DNA of 23,541 bases from CAYPAU01 sp964408825 (GTDB lineage: Bacteria > Patescibacteriota > Microgenomatia > Levybacterales > UBA12049), in NCBI GenBank assembly GCA_964408825.1, contig CAYPAU010000014.1:1-23541 (forward strand). The letters run 5' to 3'. The notes under the pieces are model-generated. The model was not told where the DNA came from, searched no databases, and saw nothing but the letters and a program-made list of their open reading frames with translations. Both the position numbers and the translations under genes were made by a program. This document shows positions 7,305-13,388 of the stretch, piece by piece. How positions within the stretch are numbered: position 1 is the stretch's first letter; each line of letters begins with the position of its first letter.

Positions 7305-8016
7305 GTATTATTACCACAAGGGAGATGGACTCCTTAGAAAAAAAATTGCGCGGATCCTAGGAGGAACTATTTTGATACTGGGTCTTTTGATATCCCTATA
7401 CGTATTTTTTCCTCTTATTTCTTGGCAAATATATTTTGCTCCCGCACTTGCATATACGCTGGAAACTCCAATTCCAAGGAGAGAGGTAATAAATCCTTCC
7501 CTTGTAGGGAGCTTGCTCTCAAATGCTACCAATTTAGGAATTGATTATACAAATGCAAAAAATTGGTTTTACAATGCTCCCGAAGGAGGGAAAAAGTCCC
7601 AAGTTCCCTTTTATACGCTGTCTATTCCTAAATTAAATATTCAGAACGCTACTGTCGCAACGGTTGACACCAATCTTTCAAAACATCTTGTGAATTATCC
7701 CGGAACACCCGTACCCGGGACCAAGGGAAATTCTGTGATTTTTGGTCATTCAACTCTGCCCCAACTATTTGATCTCTCAAATTACAAAACAATTTTTGCA
7801 ACCTTATATCTTCTTAAGGCAGGAGATACGGTAAGCGCAACAGTAAATGGAGTAACTTATAAATACAAAATATTTGACATTTCCGTAGTCCCTCCTACGG
7901 ATACTTCTATCTTCACTCAGGATCTAAATGATTCTTATTTAACTTTAGTAACATGCACGCCTCCGGGAACAACATGGAAAAGACTTATCCTAAAAGGAAA
8001 GCTTGAGAAAATATGA
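7297..8016 (+). CDS. Sortase
   Basis: Membrane-anchored transpeptidase that cleaves a sorting motif on secreted proteins and attaches them to the cell envelope. There is an N-terminal helix (about 18-40) and then the beta-barrel core, with catalytic His151 in FGHST, Cys220 in TLVTC and Arg229 in TWKRL. Both the TLxTC motif and the His-Cys-Arg triad are intact. At 239 residues the length is usual for class C/D/E-like sortases; I cannot place the class. No clear LPxTG-type substrate is visible in the window; the preceding baseplate-like protein is the obvious partner candidate by context. It overlaps that gene by eight bases and the following small gene by four. Confidence 0.9.
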   Translation: MSKYYYHKGDGLLRKKIARILGGTILILGLLISLYVFFPLISWQIYFAPALAYTLETPIPRREVINPSLVGSLLSNATNLGIDYTNAKNWFYNAPEGGKKSQVPFYTLSIPKLNIQNATVATVDTNLSKHLVNYPGTPVPGTKGNSVIFGHSTLPQLFDLSNYKTIFATLYLLKAGDTVSATVNGVTYKYKIFDISVVPPTDTSIFTQDLNDSYLTLVTCTPPGTTWKRLILKGKLEKI

Positions 8017-8165
8017 ATCAGGAAGACTCCCAATTTAAAATTTTTTTAATAAATATCTGGCCAAAAGTTTACAGAATAATAAACGGTTTTCTTTACTTTC
8101 TTCTTAATTTAATAAGAGCTATTGTCAAGATCGCAATAAATCAATTGAAGGGAGGAGGCGTATGA
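8013..8165 (+). CDS. Small membrane peptide (50 residues), coupled to sortase and phosphorylase genes
   Basis: The start ATG overlaps the sortase stop (ATGA at 8013-8016), and the TGA overlaps the next start (ATGA at 8162-8165), so it sits exactly between two genes with 4-base overlaps at both ends. That is strong evidence for a real, translationally coupled gene. The product has a short polar N terminus (MNQEDSQ), one long hydrophobic helix (about residues 9-45) with scattered Arg and Lys, and a Gly-rich end. The last codons contain GGGAGGAGG, which doubles as the Shine-Dalgarno of the downstream gene. No family is recognised. It may be a sortase accessory or a membrane spacer, which is inference from position alone. 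Confidence 0.6.
   Translation: MNQEDSQFKIFLINIWPKVYRIINGFLYFLLNLIRAIVKIAINQLKGGGV
8152..8159 (+). promoter_or_regulatory. Shine-Dalgarno of the phosphorylase gene inside the small ORF
   Basis: A purine run containing GGAGGAGG lies immediately before the ATG at 8162 and within the last codons of the small membrane peptide. It supports coupling of the two genes. Confidence 0.65.
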
Positions 8166-9460
8166 AACCTACATTTGAAAACAGTGAGGAACAACTAAGG
8201 GAAGCTCTTTTGGCAATCCAAAAAAAACTCGTCGGTAAAAAACTCACATACAGAGAAATTTATGCCGTAATGGATGAGATTTCCAAAAACAGACTCGGGG
8301 ATGTTCTTACTACTTATTTTGCCGCATCAGGCTACTCTTCGGGTTTTTCCAATAAAGAACTTTATTTTTTAACAAAAGCGATGGTTGAGACGGGTGATAA
8401 ATTGGAGTTTAAAGGGATTGTTGCCGACAAACACTCTATAGGAGGCGTGCCCGGAACTAGAACAACTCTTATTATAGTACCGATTGTAGCAGCAGCCGGA
8501 TTTAAAATACCTAAGAGTTCTTCCCGTGCCATCACATCGCCGGGGGGAACAGCAGACGATATGGAAGTTTTAGCACCGGTCATACATCCTAAGGAAAAAA
8601 TTTATCAGATAGTAAGAAAGACAAATGGATGTATTGTTTGGGGAGGAAGCTTTGGTATTGCCCCTGCCGATGATGTGATGATAAATGTTGAAAAACCGCT
8701 TCTTCTTGAAAGTTTTGACAAAATTTTAGTTTCTATAATGGCGAAAAAAATAGCATTCGGCTCAAATCGTGTAGTCATTGACCTTCCCTACGGTAAAACG
8801 GTTAAAGTGCACAGAAAAAAGGATGCATTAATTTTAAAAGAGAAGTTTCAATATTTGGCACGAGCATTCAATATAAAGCTTAGAATTGTAATCCATCGAA
8901 TGAATGAACCTTTAGGAAGAGGGGTTGGCGCAATACTTGAAACAAGGGATGCAGTAAGTGTCCTTCAACAAAAAAAAGGGAGACCCTTAGATCTTGAAGA
9001 AAAAAGCCTGATGCTTGCCTCCGAGCTTTTGGAACTGTGTCTTACGGATTCATCGGAAAGTCTTAAAAAAGAAGTCAGGAGAAAATATGACAATTGCCTA
9101 AACTGGGCAAGAGAAATTTTAAAAAGCGGGGCGGCCTTCTTGAAGATGAAGGAAATAATAAAGGCTCAGGGTGGGAAGGCGGATATAGATAGTGAAGATT
9201 TAAAACCCGGGAGATTTTCCTTTCAAATAAAATCGGGGAGGGCAGGAGAGATAAGAACAATAAATATAAAAAACTTAACACTTCTTGCAAGAATCTTGGG
9301 AACTCCGGAGCAAAAGGAAGCAGGAATTTATCTTAACAAAAAAATCGGGGAAAAAGTTTCCGAAAATGAAGTTATCTATACAATATATAGCCAAAAAATG
9401 TATAATCTTAGGGAAGCAAGATTATCAAGTAGAAGATTTCCCATACTTAAAGTCTTATGA
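8162..9460 (+). CDS. AMP/thymidine phosphorylase family protein (archaeal type, N-terminal domain missing)
   Basis: Phosphorylase that releases a base from a nucleoside or nucleotide with phosphate. The motifs match archaeal AMP phosphorylase, not bacterial DeoA: DKHSIGGVPG at 89-98, the SSSRAITSPGGTADD phosphate-binding segment at about 119-133, and VWGGSFGIAPADD. In archaea this enzyme makes ribose-1,5-bisphosphate from AMP for a RuBisCO-linked salvage route, and Patescibacteria are known to carry such genes. At 432 residues it lacks the roughly 80-residue N-terminal domain that archaeal AMP phosphorylases have for oligomerisation. No ribose-1,5-bisphosphate isomerase or RuBisCO is in the window. 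The substrate may be AMP, CMP/UMP or thymidine; the motifs favour a nucleotide. It is coupled upstream to the small peptide and overlaps mltG by four bases. Confidence 0.9.
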   Translation: MKPTFENSEEQLREALLAIQKKLVGKKLTYREIYAVMDEISKNRLGDVLTTYFAASGYSSGFSNKELYFLTKAMVETGDKLEFKGIVADKHSIGGVPGTRTTLIIVPIVAAAGFKIPKSSSRAITSPGGTADDMEVLAPVIHPKEKIYQIVRKTNGCIVWGGSFGIAPADDVMINVEKPLLLESFDKILVSIMAKKIAFGSNRVVIDLPYGKTVKVHRKKDALILKEKFQYLARAFNIKLRIVIHRMNEPLGRGVGAILETRDAVSVLQQKKGRPLDLEEKSLMLASELLELCLTDSSESLKKEVRRKYDNCLNWAREILKSGAAFLKMKEIIKAQGGKADIDSEDLKPGRFSFQIKSGRAGEIRTINIKNLTLLARILGTPEQKEAGIYLNKKIGEKVSENEVIYTIYSQKMYNLREARLSSRRFPILKVL

Positions 9461-10413
9461 AGAGGTTACTCATTTTGATCCTTTTATTTATTGCCCTAAT
9501 AATCTTAGGAGCAGTCTGGTGGAAAAATGGTACAAAACCCGTTGACTCAGAAAACAAAAAACCCCAAATTTTTGTAGTCGAAAAAGGGGCCGGTGTACGG
9601 GAGATAGCAAATAAGCTTAAGAAGAAGGGTCTTATACGTGACCCCGTTGTCTTTTTTCTTCTTACGAAACGCATGGGAGTTGATAAAGAAATTCAGGCCG
9701 GTGACTTTAGGCTTAATCCATCTATGAATGTCTATGATATTATTGAAAATTTAAGAGTCGGGATGCTTGATGTTTGGGTTACCTTTCCTGAAGGACTAAG
9801 GGCCGAGGAGATAAGTGAAATATTAAAGGAGAAGATGCCTACATACAAGGATTTTTGGACAGAGGAGCTTTTAAAAAATGAGGGATATCTCTTCCCCGAC
9901 ACCTATCTTATCCCAAAAGATGCTGAGATAAATGCCATAGTTACCATCTTAAGAACCAATTTTGATGATAAATATAAAACTTTGAATACAGAAAATGCAA
10001 ATCTGGCTCAAAATCAAATAGTAACAATTGCCTCTCTTGTTGAGCGAGAGGCAAGACATGAAGAAGACAGACCCCTTGTCTCAAGTGTAATTTCAAACAG
10101 ACTTAGAATTGGTATGAAATTGGATATTGATGCTACTGTTCAATATGTCTTAGGATATCAACCCGACCAAAAAAGATGGTGGAAAAAGGGGCTTACCAAC
10201 GCAGATAAGACAGTTAATTCTTCTTACAACACCTATAAAGTTGCAGGGATTCCCCCAACTCCTATTGCAAATCCGGGGCTTGCAAGTCTTAAGGCAGCTT
10301 TGAATCCTGCAGAAACTTCTTATCTATATTACATAACTGATAAAAATGGGGTTAATCGTTATGCGAAAACCATCGAGGAGCACAACTCAAATATCGAAAA
10401 ATACGGACTCTAA
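9457..10413 (+). CDS. mltG: Endolytic murein transglycosylase MltG
   Basis: Cuts nascent glycan strands of peptidoglycan and so helps set strand length. The 318-residue protein has one N-terminal membrane helix (about 3-22), then a LysM-like/YceG region (about 35-110, with FPEGLRAEEISEIL), then the lytic domain. The catalytic Glu196 lies in IASLVEREA, which is the usual MltG signature, and the conserved late segment is YNTYKVAGIPPTPIANPG. The length is close to the usual 330-350. It starts with ATG overlapping the phosphorylase stop by four bases and is the last gene of the plus-strand operon. It shows that the cell builds a peptidoglycan wall. Confidence 0.93.
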   Translation: MKRLLILILLFIALIILGAVWWKNGTKPVDSENKKPQIFVVEKGAGVREIANKLKKKGLIRDPVVFFLLTKRMGVDKEIQAGDFRLNPSMNVYDIIENLRVGMLDVWVTFPEGLRAEEISEILKEKMPTYKDFWTEELLKNEGYLFPDTYLIPKDAEINAIVTILRTNFDDKYKTLNTENANLAQNQIVTIASLVEREARHEEDRPLVSSVISNRLRIGMKLDIDATVQYVLGYQPDQKRWWKKGLTNADKTVNSSYNTYKVAGIPPTPIANPGLASLKAALNPAETSYLYYITDKNGVNRYAKTIEEHNSNIEKYGL

Positions 10414-10675
10414 ATCAACTTCCAACTAACAACAGCTAACAACTAACTAAACCCTCTATAAATCGTCGATCCGTATTACGCGCGGGGAGATTGCAAAATT
10501 TTCGCTGTGAACATTCGCGCCATAAGCCTTTTGGGTTTTTAAAATAAAACTTTCTCCGCGTTGTGAACACGAAAATTTTCGGAAGCGACCCCAGCACCCT
10601 GAATTAGGAGATTCTTTTGCGGAAAAAGAACGAGAAAAGATTTATCGGCACAAGAGAAGAAAAGAAGAATATTTT
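10414..10675. other. Convergent gap with repeats, no supported gene
   Basis: This 262-base gap separates convergent mltG and the YtxH-like gene. It begins with a copy (10431-10446) of the short AGTTGTTAG-type repeat found elsewhere. It then holds a locally GC-rich stretch with a CGCGGGGA/TCTCCGCG helix (10481-10488 with 10553-10560, one G.T pair) and two copies of TGTGAACA. The palindrome CGAAAATTTTCG is at 10570-10581. No ORF has a plausible start. I see no clear terminator hairpin with a T-tract. Confidence 0.5.
10431..10446 (-). repeat. Short dispersed repeat, copy 1 (TTAGTTGTTAGCTGTT)
   Basis: The minus strand reads the same 16 bases found at 21239-21254. It lies in a run of near-repeats (CTAACAACTA type) just after mltG. 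Such low-complexity units recur in intergenic places in this window and once in pnp. Confidence 0.7.
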
Positions 10676-10981
10676 TTAAGATTTTCTTCTGAAGAATCTC
10701 TTGCGCACAGATGGTTTGTCTTCCTTTACCTTCTCAACCTTTTCCTTTACCCCATTTCCTGAAGGCGCATTATCTTCTCCTGAAATTTCTTCCACCTCTT
10801 CGTATTCCTCAACCCCCTCTTCCATAAGATCGGCCAAATTACCAAGTCCTTCTTCTGTTAAAGTCTTAAGAATCTTTTTTCCTCCCTTTGTCGAAAGAAA
10901 ATAAACAACAGCACCTCCTATTATTGCGCCCCAGAGAAAACCTTCAAAAAACCTATTGCCACCACCACTTCCGTTATTCAT
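10676..10981 (-). CDS. YtxH-like membrane protein
   Basis: The 101-residue protein has a Gly-rich N-terminal stretch (MNNGSGGGNRF), a hydrophobic helix at about 13-29 with GAIIGGAVVYF, and a helix with STKGGKKILKTLTEEG. The tail is strongly acidic, then basic (EEYEEVEE, ending RKRFFRRKS). This is the pattern of YtxH/general-stress envelope proteins, which usually have one membrane helix and a charged coil. It overlaps the upstream YtxG-like gene by eight bases, and the two are probably co-translated. No enzymatic function is expected. Confidence 0.7.
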   Translation of the reverse strand: MNNGSGGGNRFFEGFLWGAIIGGAVVYFLSTKGGKKILKTLTEEGLGNLADLMEEGVEEYEEVEEISGEDNAPSGNGVKEKVEKVKEDKPSVRKRFFRRKS

Positions 10982-11246
10982 CCTTGTCCTTTCTTTTTTT
11001 TGATTTTTTTAGAATGGATGCGATTGCTGCACCTACCTTTATCCCGGATGCCAAACTTGAGAGATTTGAAATGGGACCCGAGACACTTTCTGTAATAACC
11101 CCCGTATCATCCAGAACCTTATTTGCTTTATTAATTGTTTTTCGAAGTTCCCGGAGAATAAAAAAAACTTGAATTCCAAGCACAAGAAGAAGAATTGTTA
11201 AAACAATTATAACTAAGACCAGTGCTGTCTGGGCAGGATCAATCAT
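10974..11246 (-). CDS. YtxG/DUF948-like membrane protein
   Basis: The 90-residue product has one membrane helix (about 8-30) followed by an amphipathic helical segment (ILRELRKTINKANKVLDD) and a Lys-rich end (KKSKKRKDKDE). This fits the DUF948/YtxG type that is often paired with YtxH. A TATTAT hexamer lies seven bases before the ATG (11254-11259). The pair probably acts at the membrane during stress, which is inference from the Bacillus ytxGH pair; I cannot say more. Confidence 0.6.
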   Translation of the reverse strand: MIDPAQTALVLVIIVLTILLLVLGIQVFFILRELRKTINKANKVLDDTGVITESVSGPISNLSSLASGIKVGAAIASILKKSKKRKDKDE

Positions 11247-11296
11247 ATTATCTATAATAAGCTAGCACCAACATCTTTAAGTGTCAACATCTCAAA

Positions 11297-11548
11297 CTAT
11301 CTCATACGATACACATCTCTTCGATGTCCGATTTTAATAATTAAAATAGATTTCCTTTTTTTATCAATAACATTAACCACACGGTAATCTCCTATCCGTA
11401 TTCTGTAACCTTTATCTGAAAGTTTCTCGCTTCCAAACCCATATGGATTATTTTTTAGAAGGTTGATTTTTCTTCCTATTCTAACTGCTATTTCATCCGG
11501 TAATCTATCGAATTCTCTTTGGGCGGACTTAAGAAGAATGATTCTCAC
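11297..11548 (-). CDS. RelE/ParE-type toxin
   Basis: Small (83-residue) toxin of the RelE/ParE superfamily, probably an mRNA-cleaving ribosome-dependent RNase. The fold signature is visible: first strand IILLKSAQREFDRLP, helix RKINLLKNNP, strand GYRIRIGDYRVVNVID with its basic residues, and the C-terminal HRRDVY segment. It overlaps the antitoxin gene by four bases (ATGA), with the antitoxin first, the usual order for this family. The basic and aromatic residues at the end are kept, so the toxin is probably functional. Whether it is RelE-like or ParE-like cannot be decided from the sequence. Confidence 0.9.
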   Translation of the reverse strand: MRIILLKSAQREFDRLPDEIAVRIGRKINLLKNNPYGFGSEKLSDKGYRIRIGDYRVVNVIDKKRKSILIIKIGHRRDVYRMR

Positions 11549-11808
11549 TTTGTCGAAGTTCTTCTAAAACGTTTGTCAAAGTATTTCTCAAAATTGATAC
11601 CTTTTTCATTTCTTCGACTCTCAATGGCTCTCAAGTCTTCGATATCTTCAAGCGCTTTCTCAAGGCTCTTATAGTGGTCAGGATCGACTAACACTGCTGC
11701 AGGCTCAGACCTGCTTATAATTATCATTGGATTGCCCGAAGACTTAATCTTCTTAAGAACACTTGAAGTTTTTTGTTTTAAATTCGTAACGGAAACTGTA
11801 TCAATCAT
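11545..11808 (-). CDS. Phd/YefM-type antitoxin
   Basis: The 87-residue DNA-binding antitoxin starts with the Phd/YefM N-terminal domain (SVTNLKQKTSSVLKKI, then GNPMIIISRSEPAAVLVDP) and ends in a charged tail that would wrap the toxin (LRAIESRRNEKGINFEKYF). It neutralises the toxin by direct binding and normally represses its own promoter with the toxin as co-repressor. The promoter just upstream contains a 9-bp inverted repeat that fits this autoregulation. It starts with ATG almost at the predicted transcription start, so there is little or no leader. Confidence 0.9.
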   Translation of the reverse strand: MIDTVSVTNLKQKTSSVLKKIKSSGNPMIIISRSEPAAVLVDPDHYKSLEKALEDIEDLRAIESRRNEKGINFEKYFDKRFRRTSTK

Positions 11809-11816
11809 AGAAACAT

Positions 11817-11844
11817 TCTATAATACTTCTAATAGTACTGTCAA
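11817..11844 (-). promoter_or_regulatory. Toxin-antitoxin promoter
   Basis: On the minus strand a perfect TTGACA (11839-11844), a 16-base spacer and TATAGA (11817-11822) lie just before the antitoxin ATG at 11808. The -10 is eight bases from the ATG, giving a leader of at most about two bases. This is the best -35/-10 pair in the window. Confidence 0.7.
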
Positions 11845-11852
11845 GAAGTATT
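11822..11852. promoter_or_regulatory. Operator-like inverted repeat over the toxin-antitoxin promoter
   Basis: AATACTTCT (11822-11830) and AGAAGTATT (11844-11852) are perfect complements separated by 13 bases. One arm touches the -10 and the other the first base of the -35, which suits a site where the antitoxin would block RNA polymerase. Its function as an operator is inferred. Confidence 0.65.
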
Positions 11853-11860
11853 TAGACGGC

Positions 11861-12643
11861 TTATTTAACACAGACATATTGATAAAAATCGGCATCGGGA
11901 TTTTCTCCCTGCTCATAATCGCTGTATTGCTCGATCTTTGAAAACCCCGCCTCTCTCAAAAGCCCCAAAAGCTCTCCCTTCTTGCATGGGTAAATCAGAT
12001 AATAAGAAACTTCGCCTCTCTCTTGATCTTTATACTGAACCAAAACATGCTCATCTGTTATGTCTATGAAGCTCGCTTTTACTTTATTTGTCCCTGTGTA
12101 AAGATATTTTCCAGATGAATGAAGTTTTCCGCTTAATGCTTTTTCTTTATTATCTAAAAGTCTTTGATAGTTTCTCTCATCAATCAGTAATACCCCCCCC
12201 GGTTTGAGAATTGAATAAAATTGTGAAAGGGCTTTAAGTTGATTTTCCCGTCCGAACAAACAAGTCAGAGAATTTCCAAGACAAATTACTGCATCGAAGG
12301 AATTTTCAGAATAAACTTTTGAGAGCTCTCGCCAGTCAAGATTAGTCGGCTTAATATTAAATCCTGATTTTTTAGCGTTCTCAATCGCTTTTTCCCTGAA
12401 TGCATTATCAAACTCATTTGAAGAAACATTAAAACCTTGTTGTAAAAGATAAATAGTATCAACACCGTCTCCAAGCGCAACGTCGAGAACTTTTTTTGCG
12501 CCAATTTTTCTAAGCTGATTGATAAGAAATCCATTCTCGCCTCTTCTTCTATTATACCACCCCACAAAATCTCCCCAAATTTCCGCTCGAATTCTGGAAT
12601 TTTCTTCCGAACTGGCATATTTTATTAACTGTTGAAGATTCAT
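11861..12643 (-). CDS. Class I SAM-dependent methyltransferase, glycine N-methyltransferase-like
   Basis: Transfers a methyl group from S-adenosylmethionine. The 260-residue protein has motif I VLDVALGDGV (52-61) and the SAM-fold order that follows. The segment with DERNY (155-159), then GKYLYTGTN and a late SYYLIYPCKKGELLGLL stretch, follows the glycine/sarcosine N-methyltransferase branch (human GNMT has IDHRNYDHIL and LSYYPH at the same places). The substrate could be glycine, sarcosine or another small amine, or be quite different. The gene has an extended -10 (TGATAAAAT, seven bases before ATG) inside the end of the rodZ-like gene. Confidence 0.8.
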   Translation of the reverse strand: MNLQQLIKYASSEENSRIRAEIWGDFVGWYNRRRGENGFLINQLRKIGAKKVLDVALGDGVDTIYLLQQGFNVSSNEFDNAFREKAIENAKKSGFNIKPTNLDWRELSKVYSENSFDAVICLGNSLTCLFGRENQLKALSQFYSILKPGGVLLIDERNYQRLLDNKEKALSGKLHSSGKYLYTGTNKVKASFIDITDEHVLVQYKDQERGEVSYYLIYPCKKGELLGLLREAGFSKIEQYSDYEQGENPDADFYQYVCVK

Positions 12644-12648
12644 TTGGG

Positions 12649-13281
12649 CTATTTTATCACAACGTGGCGCTCTAAAGTGGTTTCTTTACCAAAGCGGTTG
12701 ACTGCCTTTACTACAATGGTTTTTTTTCCGGGAAATACAATAATTTCTTTTTTAAAATTTCCATTCCCATCCAAAGATACGGGAATATCTTCAACAGATA
12801 CTGTTGCCTGAGGATCCGTCTTTCCTGAGACTCTCACAATTGAAGTATCTAAAATCTCCATTTCTTTAGGTTCTTCTATAAAAAGGGGTGGACTTATAAA
12901 CGCATACCTATACTGAAAGAGAATATATCCTGAGAGCAAAACAAAAACTAAAATACTTAAGATAAAAATTTGTTTTATTTTAAATTTATAAAGCGGTATA
13001 TCGGGTTTTCCTGAAAGCCCTTCGGGTAAAACTTTGTAATCCTTCTCTCCTGCGAATTCACGTCTAAAAAGCGGCAGTATTTCTTTTTCCGAAAGATTAA
13101 GGAATCTTGTATAACTTCTTACAAACCCCTGCGCATAGGAAGGTGAGGGAAGCTTATCGTACTCGCCTTTCTCGATTGCTTCCAAAAATTCTTTTCTTAT
13201 TTTTGTGGCGCTGGAGACTTTTTCAAGCGAAAGTCCTCTCCTTTTCCTCTCTTCATATAACCTCTGTCCTGCTCTAATCAT
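12649..13281 (-). CDS. RodZ-like protein (HTH, membrane helix, external beta domain)
   Basis: Cell-shape protein that links the cytoskeleton to wall synthesis. The 210-residue product has an N-terminal Xre/HTH_25 domain (about 5-75: LYEERKRRGLSLEKVSSATK and YAQGFVRSYTRFLNL, the classic RodZ region), one membrane helix (104-123) and an external beta-rich domain (about 130-210) with Gly/Asp repeats, shorter than in E. coli RodZ (337 residues). No MreB gene is in the window. The gene is followed after five bases by the methyltransferase and preceded by a repeat-rich gap to ftsK. Confidence 0.85.
   Translation of the reverse strand: MIRAGQRLYEERKRRGLSLEKVSSATKIRKEFLEAIEKGEYDKLPSPSYAQGFVRSYTRFLNLSEKEILPLFRREFAGEKDYKVLPEGLSGKPDIPLYKFKIKQIFILSILVFVLLSGYILFQYRYAFISPPLFIEEPKEMEILDTSIVRVSGKTDPQATVSVEDIPVSLDGNGNFKKEIIVFPGKKTIVVKAVNRFGKETTLERHVVIK
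12651..12659 (-). promoter_or_regulatory. Extended -10 promoter of the methyltransferase gene
   Basis: TGATAAAAT on the minus strand lies seven bases before the ATG at 12643 and overlaps the stop region of the upstream gene. It would permit expression separate from rodZ. Confidence 0.4.
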
Positions 13282-13288
13282 ATCTTAA

Positions 13289-13327
13289 AATTGACCTAAT
13301 TAATCTAACTATTCTAATTGACCTAAT
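13289..13327 (-). repeat. Direct repeat pair (AATTGACCTAAT)
   Basis: Two identical 12-base copies at 13289-13300 and 13316-13327 (27-base period), followed by further TAATTAGA-like units to about 13380. The 107-base gap between ftsK and rodZ holds nothing else that I can see. Confidence 0.7.
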
Positions 13328-13388
13328 ATTTAAATTCTGGAGTTTATTTAGAGTAATTAGAGCAATTAGAAATTAGAAATTCTTATTT

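Noticed and set aside
10535..10546. A T_TTA_AAA slippery heptamer next to a stop, suggestive of -1 frameshifting
   Set aside because: The upstream frame has no plausible start and is very short, so there is nothing to recode.
10526..10762. Open frame on the plus strand with a charged helical product (KEREKIYRHKRRKEEYF)
   Set aside because: It has no start codon, runs antisense into the YtxH-like gene and needs a frameshift to join anything upstream.
12649..13281. A plain Xre-type transcription repressor
   Set aside because: The helix-turn-helix is followed by a membrane helix and an external beta domain, which is the RodZ plan.
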